From Favolaschia claudopus (lineage: Eukaryota; Basidiomycota; Agaricomycetes; Agaricales; Mycenaceae): 64,000 nucleotides of DNA. The position numbers and the translations under genes are program-made. A model generated the notes under the pieces. It saw nothing but the letters and a program-made list of their open reading frames with translations. It was not told where the DNA came from and did no database searches. The stretch covers positions 1,488,001-1,552,000 of the forward strand of contig JAWWNJ010000032.1 in NCBI GenBank assembly GCA_037176885.1, read 5' to 3'. Below are positions 32,971 through 44,972 of this stretch, in pieces. How positions within the stretch are numbered: the stretch's first letter is position 1; the number at the start of each line of letters is the position of its first letter.

Positions 32971-34228
32971 ATGGCGATATTGTCTCAAGTTTTCCTTGCC
33001 CTCGTTGCCGCTTCTGTTGTCCTTGGGCAGGCGCAGCCTTGGGGACAGTGCGGTGGACAGGGATGGACCGGGGCTACGACGTGTACATCTGGATGGACCT
33101 GCGTCGTGTAAGTGGCGAGAGGTTCTCCGGCGACTCGAGACTGACATCCCACTTCTTCCTAGTTCAAACCAGTAGTAAGAGGCTGTCTCTCTATATCTCA
33201 ACGCAGATTCGAGCTTATTTGGTCACCAGCTACTCTCAATGCTTACAAGGCTCTGCAACTACCACCACAACAGCCGCCACCCCTCCCCCCGTGTCCACCT
33301 CCTCTTCCTCCACCTCCGTTTCCACGACCACATCGGCATCACCCCCCACCGGCTCCGCCCCCTCTAAAGGCATGATCGGCACGGACTTTGAAGGCACCAT
33401 CGACAGCAGCTGGGGCGTCATCGTCACCGCGCAAAGCGGCGGCTCCGCCACGGTTGACACTACGAAGGCGCATTCTGGCTCGCATTCCCTCAAGGTTGTG
33501 TCGACCGGGGGATTCTCGAACCATATTTTCTATGGATTGAGTAACTTGAGTGCGCTGGGCGGGGGAAGTGATATTTACGGGCGGTACTATGCGTGAGTCT
33601 TTCAAATTGATTCTGTACACGAGATGAGGTGCTCATACTTTCTTGATTTTTTTAGCAATTTTATGAACGCCTTCACCCAGGACCACATTACGCACATGAT
33701 GATGACCGACCCCGTCGCGCAAACCCTCCGCATGGGCGGCCAATTCGGTGTTCTCGACTGGAACCGCGCGTCTGGTACGTCCCCTCTCCTCCTCTCCCTT
33801 CCTTTCCCCTCCTCTTCCACTCACTCGGACTCCTTATCCTTATCCTTCTCCTGATTCTGATCCTGCATTGTCTAGACGACTCCATCATGCCCGACGGCTC
33901 TCCCGACTCCAACGCCGGCTCTATTGCCATCGCCGCCAACACCTGGTACTGCATCGAATTCCACCTCTCCAAATCCAGCGGCCAAATCCAAACCTGGGTC
34001 AACGGCAACGTCGTCCCTTCGCTCACGACACCGCAGTCTCGCTGGGGATCATCCTATATTCCGAACCCGTCGAATTGGGGTCTTGGATGGGAGAGTTATG
34101 GGAGTGCTCCGAATACGAGTGCGTTTTCATTTTCGGATTCATCTTCTGAAACGATTGCTAATGCGCGTGCTTCGATCGCAGTTTGGTACGATGATATCGC
34201 ACTTGGGACGAGCCGCCTTGGGTGCTAG
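32971..34228 (+). CDS. Cip1-like secreted protein with N-terminal CBM1
   Basis: Signal peptide [20 protein letters not shown] is followed by a fungal cellulose-binding module ([17 protein letters not shown]...YSQCL), a Thr/Ser/Pro linker ([18 protein letters not shown]) and the main domain. That domain matches Trichoderma Cip1: [58 protein letters not shown], and the end [14 protein letters not shown]. Cip1 has a jelly-roll fold like glucuronan lyases and is induced with cellulases; its exact substrate is debated. Later introns are clear (gtgagt near 33593, gtacgt near 33775, gtgcgt at 34119-34181). The splice pattern inside the CBM1 3' half (33110-33230) is ambiguous: no single choice gives the usual nine residues between the last two cysteines. 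In T. reesei the CBM1 is C-terminal; here it is N-terminal. It runs tail-to-tail with the NLR gene. Confidence 0.85.
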
Positions 34229-34333
34229 CGGCTCTGTTTCGTGCTCTCGGAAGAGGTATTCCGTTTGTATTAGTATCGTATTCCTGAAAATCCGTCGATC
34301 GATGTAATACAAAATCTTCAATCACGGCCATTT

Positions 34334-37300
34334 CTAACTTGGGCAAACCGCAGGCTGATGTTCACGAAACATCTCAAGCTTCCGCTCGACCTCCGCGACT
34401 TCTTTCCCTTGCAAACATCGCGCCAGCAAATCCCTCCCTTTCGTCCAAAATTCCACCGCTGTCCTGTGCTCCCCTCGTTGAATCGAGATGTCCCCCATTC
34501 TCACCATGCAAATCCCTCTCCACCGATGAACGTCCATGAACGTGAACCCGTCCATCGCAACTTCCAATAAATTGAACGCAGTCTCCTCGTTGCCGTCTAC
34601 GAAAATCTCGGCTAGGCACTTCAACGCTTTCATCGTCGCCAGCTTGTCTTTACTTTTAAGGGCAGAGGCGAGATAGACTCCAGTCCAACACAGTGTCGTC
34701 GGGACGTCGAACAAGTTGTTCGAAAGATCCGCTAATCTCTCCAAAGTGAATGTCGCTCCTTCTTCAACCTTCCCTCTCGCCGCGTTATAGCACTTCTGCA
34801 GAAGCTCCCCGGCCTCAGCCAAGTTCCCAGTACGAAGGTGGAGGTCCGCATACGCCATATCGCAATACAGCTTCCCAGTCGGATACGCAAACGTCTTGCT
34901 GAAATGATGGCTGCAGATAGCCAGGTGTTTCTTCACCGTTTCCTCGTCTCCCCTCGTAGCAGTCATAATCAACGCCAGATTAAGCCGCGAAAAGACAACC
35001 CCGACGGTGGGCTGGTGATCTTCGGGCGTACTTTCGATCATGCTCTGATGAATTCTTTGCGCTTCAGAATACTCAGTTTTGAGGAAGTGAATCTCGGCTT
35101 GTTGTTGTTGGACGAAGATGTCCAGTGTCCCGCCTTTTAAACCGGTGTTTGCTAGCAATACTCTGGAAGTAGCGCACAGAGAAGAAGCGCGTCGAAAATC
35201 GCTCAATGCCATCCAGCATTTCGCCTCGATACACATGGCGTAGGCTTCACCTGGGATGTCGCCGATTTGCTGTGCATATCCTTGGGCTTTTCTGGCGTAT
35301 TGCTGGGCTTCGGTGTGGTTTCCCTTTTTCAACAGGATCATAGAGATGCTGGTGATGGCTTTGCGGGCGACCAGACTCGGGCAGCGGACGCTGTCTGCGA
35401 GCGCTAGAGCTGTATGGTGCGAGTCGAGGGCGTTGGTGATGTCGTTTCGTTGCATGCGATGATAAATTCCGACGCCATTGTACCATCTAGCTGTTTTAGA
35501 AATCAATCGCATTGCTCAAGATCGGAGGCGCCAACTTGAAAAGTACCTTTCTGCATGGGATCACGATCCTCAAAGTATTCCGTACCAGAGATGCACTGGG
35601 CCTCTCCATTCGCAACAGGAGCATGCGCCGCATGCCCGATATTATGAATAAGAAATTCGCTGTAAACTGGGTGATCTCGCCAAGCGTCTATTTTCTCGTT
35701 CAGAAGTTGCATCAGAGGCGAAGAAACGCGATTTGTGCGAAAACAGAAGTCATCCAGAGAAAGGACGCTATAGAGAGTCTCCACCGCATCGTCGTAATAG
35801 TTTGTCTGTAACGCGTCCTTGAGAGCTATGTTCAAGTTGCCCAGGTTCGCTGAAATTTGGGAAATGGCGCCCGTTGGAAGAAGCTCGTCGAAGTTCTTCC
35901 ACAGGTTGAGCATCTCGTGGAAGTAGGTGCGTAATGAATATCTAAACCCTGGGGGTGGAGGATGAACTGTGCGGATGTGTTCTGCGATGGGATTTAGGAC
36001 TCGAAGTCGGCCGTCCTTCCCCAGGTATGCTAGCGCAGTGCGCATGAGAGTTGATTTGCTCGACAAGACGTTCGAAAGAGGGAGAACTGCTTGGAGAAGA
36101 TCCGCGTCAGACAGTCCGTCTGGCAATGTTGAGAGAAGACCAAGCAAATTCTGAGCATCGACAGTCATTCGAGAGCTTGAGAAGGACAACATGATGGAGA
36201 TGTCCAAGCTCGATTTCTTGTCATACCCATCCGAAACCACTCTTGTGCTCTCGATGGCCCAGCGATTTAGCGTCGTCTCGCAGCCTTCATCTGAGACGAT
36301 GTTGGCGATGAGGTTGACGGCCAAGGGGAGATTGGCGGTCAAAGCTAATACCTGACGTATCGCGTCTTCATTATGATGAGCATCCACGATGTCCATGAAT
36401 GTTTGTAAAGCTGCCGCATCGTCTAAAGGTTGAAGCGGAGGAAGAAAAGGCCGAGTCCAGCGAACACCTGCAGGTCGTTCTGCGCCTCGCACAGTTATCT
36501 AAAAGCCACTAAATAGGGATTGAACCATGGGAAACTGTGTTGACTCACAACAATAGCCAAGGCCGAGATAGCCGCCAAAGAGGAAAGAAATTCCTCCACT
36601 TCCGAACGCGAAGATTGAGGCTCCCATGGAGTTTCAAAATTGTCTAGTATCAGGAGTGATGACTTTTCGCGACTGGTGAAGAGTCGCATTATCTTTCGGC
36701 TGAGATTTGTTGCCTTGTCGACGCCGATATGCGATGCGATGTTGGAAACGAGGTCTGCGCAGGTTGGGGATGAATGGCAGGGTACGAAGTGTCGATGCGG
36801 AAATTGCATGACTATATCAGGGTGGTTCAAAATGGCTGCGGCGACGCTAGTTTTGCCGATTCCGCCTGAGATGTTGAATGTTAGGCGGCGATTGACAGCC
36901 AAATCTCACCTGGACCTAAAATTGCGATTCTTGGCGCATCTTGCTTCAACATCTCAAGAATATCCCCCATCTCCGAGTCTCGTCCATGGAATATTTGTGG
37001 AGTAGACGGCAACAGTGATAAAGAGGTTGTGCTGGACGTGAGGACGGGATAATTAGCGTATTTGCGTCACCTATTCCTAACTGACCTATCGTTCAAATCG
37101 CGCAGGCTCGCAGGAACCTTCATATAATAATCAGTGATGTTGACACTGAAGAAAGAAAACTTTGGAACAAACAGATTCGGAATCAGTGATCGTTGGATTG
37201 GCAGTCAATACCTCAAGCATTTGCTGATGTTGTTGTTCAGCATCCTGGTAGAACTTCTCCTGATCTTTGCCCGATATTACACGGATGTGAACCTGACGTA

Positions 37301-37901
37301 TCAACCATTGCAGAGAGAAATGAATAAATGTTCTGTTCGACATTGATATTTCAACGTACCCGAAACTCATGAAGGGACGCCTGGAATTCCTTCCGACAAA
37401 TTTCCAACTGGGTCGCATTATCGGAGTGCTTGAGCAATTGCTTGAATTTGCCCATGCGCTGCTGCGCCTGAATGCAGTTATACAGTTTCTGGAGGTTCCT
37501 ATCGACAGTCAAAAGAGTTTCCGTTCCTGAGATCACGAGAAATCGAGTACTCTGTGAACTTCGCAATGCTATGCAACACAGACGGCGCAACCATTCCCGG
37601 CATTTCGCAGTCGGATGCCAGTATGATGATCGAGAAGAATATTTCATGAATTTGTGCGAGTATCTCGAGGTGTTGGTCTTTGTTCGCACGAATGGTCTGA
37701 TTCAAGGTAATTATCAGCAGAGATCTCACTGAATATATGCTTGAAATCGACCTTGGAGGCATCCGCAATGGACAAAGCGATCGTTGCAGCGATACTGAGG
37801 AACGGCAATCCATGAATGTCGGTGAGGGTCTTTGCGGTAGATGCTGCAAGACCGATATAGTCCACGAGCTTCTCCAGACGCGTCGTATGTTGGTGCTGCA
37901 T
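34334..37901 (-). CDS. NLR: N-terminal helical domain, P-loop NTPase, TPR repeats (about 1000 aa)
   Basis: The N-terminus (MQHQHTTRLEKLVDYIGLAA, then IHGLPFLSIAATIALSIADA and ANKDQHLEILAQIHEIFFSI) is the helical domain seen in many agaric NLRs (MLKL-NTD-like, from memory). A linker ends in QIFHGRDSEMGDILEMLKQD. The NTPase follows: Walker A GPGGIGKTS (split by an intron near 36860-36900), VPCHSSPTCADLVSNIASHI, Walker B SSLLILDNFETPW, RGAERPAGVRWTRPFLPPL, TANLPLAVNLIA (GxP). A winged-helix-like part (SLDISIMLSFSSSRMT) leads to TPR-type helical repeats (ARWYNGVGIYHRMQRND through DGFTFMDVHRWRGICMVRMG) and the stop at 34334. All pieces connect by normal short introns with no frame break, so the gene looks functional. 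Proteins of this design are proposed fungal immune or self/non-self sensors. The weakest join is the first intron (donor GTCGAT). Confidence 0.9.
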
Positions 37902-38706
37902 GGATAGCGAGGGAGATATGGATGGAGATCAGGTGCGGAAGGCACCAAGTTTTGTTTATTGCCGACCTTGCCGCCCAAACTTTTTATGAACATTTTCATT
38001 TACCTCGCTTACAGCAATAAATGATTGATCATTCTCCGCTGGCACTTTAACATATTGGCGCGGTTAATCCTGGCAGTGGCAGGTCTCAATCAACGAAGGT
38101 CTGTTCGTTAAGTGATTCTGAATGCGCACTCAATTGATTGGTAACAGAGCGCTGCGTATCGGTTTCATAGCAGACGATTGAGGGTGTGTGAGAGAGAGCA
38201 CTGTGAATTGGATTCCTACCATGCCATTCAGATTGGGACCTGGATCAGTATTCTGACATAGCGGGAGGGAAGGGGAGGGATGACGGACTGACCTCATGCT
38301 TCAATATTACGTGACGGGGATGGGTTGCGAGTCGATAGCGGTTCAAGCCACAATCAGAGAATTAGGCACGAGGTAAAGCGTAGATTTAGTCGCTAAGGTC
38401 AGCGTTTGTAGTGCAGCGATATCCGTCAACGGTTCAATGAATCAAATGTTAACGGTAAAACGTAAAGCAAGACGCAGTTTCTGAGCTTCTCTGGGTTAGT
38501 TTTTTTTGGTCCGGCGTCTGTCGAACAGTACGTGATTGTTGCGAGTGAATTCTTAGGCTATCACACATAGATTTTTCACGGTAGCATCCCCGTGAACAAA
38601 AAGTCAACATCCGTTACATCTGACTTGACATTTATCAGCCATACTAATGACCGGATAATCAGAACACATCGGAGAATAACTTATGAGCCAGTGTATGCTC
38701 CCCTTC
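37902..38706. other. Intergenic stretch between the NLR and NTD-4
   Basis: No gene supported. Near 38493-38515 the plus strand has a short text, LVFFG-like before a T8 run, that resembles the final exon of the NTD genes, but no other NTD exon is found upstream of it. Confidence 0.4.
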
Positions 38707-38972
38707 CTCGCGGGCTTGCGAGTGATCCTCCGCACAAAGATCTAGCGACGCTAGATCTCCATACCTAAGTTAGTATGGGTTCAACTCCTTCTGGAGTGTG
38801 TATGCGTCTCACTCGATGAGAGTGGGCATCGGCGTAATATTTACGCGTGCGGCACCCGGATGGAGAGGTTTGTTTCGATGTGTCAAACCATCCGGGCATA
38901 GGAGGACCAAGGGCTGGCCAAAAAAACGTCAGCTTCGAGTATAGGAGGACGTGCGCCAGTTGTGTACTGGCG
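38707..38972. repeat. String of eight consecutive hairpins
   Basis: Perfect stems follow one another: 38707-38722 (ctcgc/gcgag), 38738-38758 (10-bp arms agatctagcg/cgctagatct, one central base), 38759-38778 (ccatac/gtatgg), 38784-38797 (actcc/ggagt), 38810-38824 (cactc/gagtg), 38832-38846 (gcgtaa/ttacgc), 38855-38896 (cccggatgg/ccatccggg, with an alternative inner stem gtttg/caaac), 38954-38972 (cgccagt/actggcg). The first seven lie around or beyond the NTD-4 stop; the last falls inside its final exon. This density of perfect stems is far above that of neighbouring DNA. The whole could be a structured RNA, a fold-back element or a 3' UTR structure. Confidence 0.8.
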
Positions 38973-39820
38973 GCAGCCTACAGTGATAAAGAAATTCATG
39001 AGTATTTTATTCTGTAAACTTTGGGACTAAAAAAAACGAAAATCACCTGCTGTTCGGCAAGCTGGGTTTGCTGCATCGAAATCTCGGCTTGACGGGCTTC
39101 GATGCACAGGGTTGAAAGTGCCTAAGTATCAAGTATGATGAGTATGATTAAAGAGCGTTGAATAACACAGACAAAAGTTGACGTACGACGAAGTCGTTGA
39201 ACTCGGTGTCCAAGCGAGCTTTGATATCTTGCAACAACGCCTTGTTTCCCCGGGATGCAAGGAACCGAACGGAACTGTGGATGATGATATCATCCAGCTG
39301 AGAACGAATCTCAGTAAGAGTTCTGCATGCGGATGAGTCAGAATTCTTGAACACTGAAAAATAATACATATTGAAAGATACATACCCATCGAACTCTTCA
39401 ATTCTCCGGCACATGCTATCCGGGATCCGAGCTAAGGGATCGGGATAGACCTTGCGGATGAGCTCCACGATGTCGGAGGCACGAGACGAGATCTTTAGGA
39501 TCTCGTCTTTGGAGCGCTTTGCACGCTAAGAAAGCATGTGAGTAATATATCTTCGCCAAGCTGAAGATTCGAATGGCAAGACTAGTACTGACCTCTGCGA
39601 TTTCCCAGATGGCAATTACGCCGCCCACTGCGCTCTTGAGCGGGGGGAAAACATCCGAAGACCTTTCCAGGACTTCGAGAATGTCTCGCAAAATAGCGAG
39701 AGAGGTCGACGTTTGCCGACCCAGAGAAGAGACAGATTGAGAATTGCGAGTAAAGGAGGACTTGAGTCTCGCCCGAGAAAAGATTGGCTTCCTCCGAGAG
39801 GAAGGGGATGGGGACTGCAT
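38766..39820 (-). CDS. NTD-4: diverged stand-alone N-terminal domain protein with C-terminal extension (263 aa)
   Basis: Five exons in frame: 39820 onward (228 nt), 39525-39386 (140 nt), 39322-39187 (136 nt), a 75-nt exon and a last exon of 213 nt ending at 38766; phases 0,2,0,0 as in the sisters. Motifs: MQSPSPSSRRKPIFSRARLK, VFPPLKSAVGGVIAIWEIAE, AKRSKDEILKISSRASDIV, IRSQLDDIIIHSSVRFLASR, LLQDIKARLDTEFNDF, QAEISMQQTQLAEQQ, then AHVLLYSKLTFFWPALGPP. Unlike the others it does not stop at the FF block but reads 50 codons further, through the hairpin string, to EGVEPILT. An alternative start 19 codons upstream (39877) is possible; 39820 fits the sister genes. It is the most divergent of the five and lies next to the NLR. 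Confidence 0.7.
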
Positions 39821-41757
39821 GGAAGCAGGTCCTGGGGGTTTGAGGATCGTAGAAAGCCTCTTATGAGGTGTGAGCATAGCGTGATACTGCTGTGTTAATC
39901 CTGTGTATCGGACAGCTTGGGCGCTTGAATCATTCCAGGCAACAGCCTCAGGTGGTATTCGAAGATCAGATAATGTCCACAGTACGGGACTTCTTTGGGC
40001 GCCTGATTTGCCGATAATTGGAGACCCGGAGACGCGTGAGGGGATTATGGTGGCTAGCGAGGGCGAATCTCTTCCGATTCAGCTTGTACGACCCGCAAGA
40101 ACCAAGTGCATATGAAATCGTCGAATTGAGTGCTGCCCGATGAGAGAGTGTCTCGGAAGCGCTAACCAGAGAACGGGGAACTGTCCGGCGATCTGACAGC
40201 AAAGGGAAGATTCCTTAGCAGCTTGAAATGGGCTACATGGCCCCCGATCTTGGAGATATTTCGAGACTGGTTTTTTCAAATCTTGCCCCACCGACAACCC
40301 TAGGTGATCATGAAGTAGGGCTTTGGTCAGATGGAGTCAGACTGCAAAGCCTCAGATGGAGTCGAACCTTGGTACTCCAACATGGCGTAGCAGAGCACTA
40401 TTCGAAACCCGAGAGAGAAGTACAGTCTGAAGAATCCGAGTACATACTGTATTCGGCGAATGGCAGTGAAAAACTGAAAATATGGATCCATGGATTCGTC
40501 AATTTGAGATGCAAGCTCGACCGTGCAGCAGACCACCAGGGTAATGCCTTAATGGCTTGTGCACAGAGAGCTTAGAGGTGCTGAGATTGAGAAAGCGAGA
40601 AAGCAAGGACTCGGAGAACGACTCGGAGATGGCCCAGGTGGGAAACTTTGCTATATCTAATAAAGTTGAAAGAGTTGCGGTCGTTCCAGGATATAGTCTG
40701 CTCCCTGTCTTTTTTGTGCGGGTGAGCTGCAGGCCTCTGTGTCCGTCATGGAAGTGGGAGGAAACGTTTCGACAGCTCCGCCGGTCTTGAGTATTACCGA
40801 GCACCGGACCCTAACCCCAACGCATCCTTCCTCCTGCCCGGGCCAAATCCCCTTTTCTTCTCCCAGCCGCCATGCACACCCTCGAGAGGCTTGAAGCGCC
40901 AAAGCCGCTCGATGAACGTCTCATGCGACCTTAGCGTCTTCGTTTTCGGAATCTTTTCCGGCTGTCCATCGTATTGAATCGTCCACGTCCAAGTACTTCT
41001 ACGAGCTCATTCCGAGTCGTTGGGCTCAATACAACAACCCGGATTCCGGGCTACGTTCACAATACACCAGGACGTCGGAAAGGTGGGTCTCCTTGGTCTT
41101 CTTGGCTTGTACTGGAAATTCATCCGATTTTTGCTTCAGGCGTGTCTGTTAAAATCCTTCAGCGAGCAGAGGTTCTTTAAGACTTCATCGGTGTACTCTT
41201 TGTTGTCAAGTTTCTACACAGCGTGCTTGACGAGGAGGAGGGTGGTAGTGCGTCGCCTTCAAGGTTTGTCTCCGAGTCAGCCTCCCTCTTCGCTGAGTTA
41301 TAACCTCATACAATGACAAGGTATTTCATAGTGCCCAGTGCCGTTCGTCCGCTCTCTTCACCTTCATGGGGTTCCGGCGAGGACTATTGTCTGTTTCCCC
41401 CATCTCCCCTCGGTTCTCTGGCTGACGTGTCTCGCACAGTCGCCCGGCCCATCCGACCCTTACATCGCCGCACTCAAATCTCAGAATCAGCATCAACGCG
41501 CGACTTCGACGAGAATCGTCAGCTTCTCCGGTCAAGGAGTCCATGCAGGATGCATGGAAAGGGATGGGATAGGGGGGAGGGTTCTTTGGAAGGTGGTTTG
41601 GGAGGTGTGTCGTGCTTTAGTAAGGAGGGATGGGAGGAGGAGGAGGAGGTGGTGTGTTGCCTAGAAGGTTCGTCTTCGTCTCCCCGCACGGGATTGGTGA
41701 GTTACTGACAAGCGTTTGTTAATATAGCTATAGCTCTCCTCCGAGTGCTGCTACTCG
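39821..41757. other. Stretch with no supported gene; possible decayed exons
   Basis: Scattered open frames. Around 40970-41070 a plus-strand segment reads SSTSKYFYELIPSRWAQYNN and is followed by a fair donor (gtgggt), which could be a real exon, but I cannot connect it to others or name a family. Around 41440-41560 another open piece reads GPSDPYIAALKSQNQHQRAT after an acceptor-like gtctcgcacag. Treat as unresolved. Confidence 0.35.
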
Positions 41758-44600
41758 TCAATACGGATGCATCCTCGCTCGACGACTGCCATCCGTGCCT
41801 ACATACCCTGAAGCACCCCCCAAAACACAGACTTCCTGCGTCATAAGAATCCGATGCCCGTCGACGCCACGCGAGTCGGGCCGGTAGCTTCGTCCTTCTG
41901 CTCGGACGAGGTCGCCGCCGTGGTGGGAGTCCAGCGGCGGGGAGAGGCTGGCGTGTTGCGCTCTACGACAAGATTGAGTTTGCGCGGTTGCTGCGGAACG
42001 GGAGAAGGATGGAGATGCCGCAGTGGCTTCGCTGGCGTCGTATTTTCGCGCAGCTGTGTCTCCCTGGTCCGTCCACAAGTCGCGCACCATTGACACGTCA
42101 TCATTCGTCACCCACTCCGCACCTGCACTTGGAGCTCGTTCGCCTCCACACGCCCCCTCCACGACCCACTCCCCCTCCTCCGTCTCGCTTCCCCGCGACA
42201 TTCCTTCGCCTTCGCCGCTCCCCCGCCGCGCATCTCTTCTCCGTCTCAGCTCGCCTCGCCTGCGCCCCATCGCCTCCTCCCCTCCTCGAGGTCCACTCAG
42301 GCATCCTCGTACCTCGACAGCAGCTACGGCTGCGTTGTCAGTTCGTCTTCTTCTACGTCTACGTTCTCCCGTGCATAGATAAGGACTTGCGAGCGACGTG
42401 TCATGTTTGCAAGGGGAGGACGAGGAGGAGACTGACCTGCCGCTCGTGATGTATTAGCGCTTGGCACGCCTCCCTGCGCGATGCGGTGGTCGGTCTACCC
42501 CTCTACCCCATATACTCGCGGCGACTCCATCCTCCCCAGCTCCTTCGTCTCGATGCCACTTCAGCATTGGGCTCGCGGCGTCTCATCCCTTCTCCTTCAC
42601 CCATTGTCAATGTCATAGCTTCGCGTTGTCAACCTCTCTTCCCTGTGAGACTTGACACCTCGGTATCACTTCCGCATTCATCGGCACCGGCACCGGCCTC
42701 TGCAGCCTCGTCTCCGCCTGTTTTCATGGCTCGGCGGCAGCTGCGTTGTCCGTGTCCCACCCGCGTGTCTTTTTCTCGCGTGGAAGGGGAATAGGCTAGA
42801 GGATGCGAAGACGGTATCTGCGCTGTCACGGGAGACTACAGGTGTGAGGGAAGAGGAGGAGGAGGAGATGCCACCGCGTCCGCCATGCCTCGCCTCCCAC
42901 CGCGATAGCACCCTACATCCTTGACGTCATCGCCAGAACCCGGTGTCATTGGCACTGGCACTTCACGCGCATGCTCGTCCTCGGATGCCTACGTCGCTCC
43001 TTCTCTCTTTGTGACATATACAGTACCAGCGCCATTGTTGGGTCCTACGGGGATCGGCCTCATTGCCTCCTGAATCCCTTCCTCGCAGCTGCGAGCAAGC
43101 GACCTCTCCGCTGGCATCCTGTTTCCGCGACGGCAGCTACGGCTGTGTTCTCAGTCCGTCAGCGTCTCCGTCGCTTGGATGAAATGACTTTCGTGCGGGG
43201 CCGTGGCGCCTTGGGAGCGGAGAAGGTGAAGGGAAGAAGGCTTGAGATTGAACTTTGCGTTCCTCTGCCACGCCCGCGTGGCCGCTCGTCTCGCCGCCGG
43301 GCATCCACCCCCCGTCGCACCCTTTCTTCTCTGACCCCCCATTCTTGTACCTCTGAGCCTCGTACCTCGGCGTCCACATCGTGTCTCGCCCAGCCCACGT
43401 CGTCCTCGCTGCGTGTGTTGGCTTCGCCATCGTCATCCGCATCCCCAGCGTCCATGTACACCGGCGTCGTCAAGCTTCATTATTACCTACCTACCCTAGG
43501 CCGTAGCTACTAGTTATCAATCGACATTCACTCACATGCTTCTTCATCGCCATCCTCCGTGTCATCGCTCTCCGCTTGTTTTCTCCCCGCCTTCTACTTC
43601 TTGTTACCTCGATACCACCCCCATTATCAGTCCTCGTAGTCATTCATTCTCCTCCCCACCTCGAGTTACTTCCGCTTCCTTGATCTCTATCTACCTACCC
43701 ACCCTACCTATCGGACGCATCGACGTCGACTTGCTGCGTTGCCGTCCTGCTTCTAACGCTATCAGTAGGGAACGTCGAGAGGACGGTACGATATTGGGTG
43801 GATAGGGCGGGGGAGGAGGGGGAGGTTGCTGGTTTCCTAGCTCTCGCTGCGAGTCCCTTGTCGGGTCCTCATACGCATTCTCCGGTGGAGCGAGCAGCAC
43901 ACCCTGGATACATGGGGGCGGAGACGCTTACGTCGCGTTTGGAGACGGGGATGGAGAGGAGGGGATACTGGGGCATCGCGTCGCGCCTGTGCAGATCAGC
44001 GGGTATTACTGTAAGCACTGAATTCGCGCCCCGCTCCCCGTCAATCCCCTCGTAGATGGAGGCTCATCTCCATCCTTCATCCTCTCCGCGTTACCTCCCG
44101 CCCGCCCTTGTGCTCAGTCATCGTCGGATTCGGATCACACTCGCCCTCGTCTCCTCCCGTTCGCGCCTTCGCCTTTCCCTTGGCGTCTGTAAGCGCTCCT
44201 TCGCCCTCGGGTGTCTATGCCTTTCTGTGGCATTCGTATCTCCAACGTCATTATTGGCTCCTGCAGGGATCGGAAGTATTTCGAGGTCTTAGACGGATCA
44301 AGTAGCTGGGATCGTACACGGACGGCGGAGTACTCCGAGTAGATGTAGAAGGGCGAAGGGAGCAGGACTGCTGAATCCTGATCTTCGTCGTCGAGTCTTC
44401 GTGCGCGTTCTCTGGCCGAGCAAGAAGTTGCATTCACTTTGAGGGCCTGGTAGTGGCATGCAATACACTCAATCGCCTCCCGCCTCCCGTCAGGCCCCGC
44501 CGTGATCTGTGTCTCCCGGGCCATCTCCATCTTCCTCGCGTTGCTTCCCGCCTTCCCTCGCACTCATGACATCGTCGTCGTCGTCGATGATTGCTAACAA
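41758..44600. repeat. 2.8-kb pyrimidine-skewed, internally duplicated tract
   Basis: The plus strand is C/T-rich, giving Ser/Pro/Leu-rich frames on one strand and Arg/Glu/Gly-rich on the other, none with a recognisable domain. Blocks repeat in diverged form: cagctacggctgcgttgtcag (about 42322) against cagctacggctgtgttctcag (about 43134); cattgttgggtcctacggggatcgg (about 43034) against cattattggctcctgcagggatcgg (about 44250); ctccatc..tcctc.cgttacctcccg (about 44070) against ctccatcttcctcgcgttgcttcccg (about 44525). I see no gene here. Confidence 0.5.
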
Positions 44601-44972
44601 CGACCGGTGGAGCTGTCCGCAATCAAATATCTCTAGCTCGATGGGTGACTAGGGCGTCGGGAAAGTGGGTAATCTTGTCCTTTGAATCTTCCAAGAAGGT
44701 ACTCATTCGACGTCCAGGGGTGAAGATGCCGTCGCCGTCGGGTGGCGCACACGCAGCTGAAAGAGTACAGAAGAAATAAAGTAAAATGATGATGACGAAC
44801 CCAGATTGCATGGTAGTTCTACATACTTGGCTACGTTCTAAGATTGGCCGGATGTGTACCCCTGGCCCGCTGGCCCGCGGGCACCGATGGTGGGGAGGTA
44901 TAGGTAGCATTACGCAGATGTAGACGTAATGAACCGTGCGTGGTAATGTTAAAAGACGGGGGTGTTGCGTAA

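Noticed and set aside
38470..38520. Plus-strand FF block before a T8 run, resembling the last NTD exon
   Set aside because: No PPLKS, RNE or QARL exon lies upstream on that strand; a single short match is not enough.
38700..38800. tRNA gene suggested by ggttcaactcc (B-box-like) among hairpins
   Set aside because: No 5-bp T stem around the loop, no acceptor stem and no A box; the hairpins do not form a cloverleaf.
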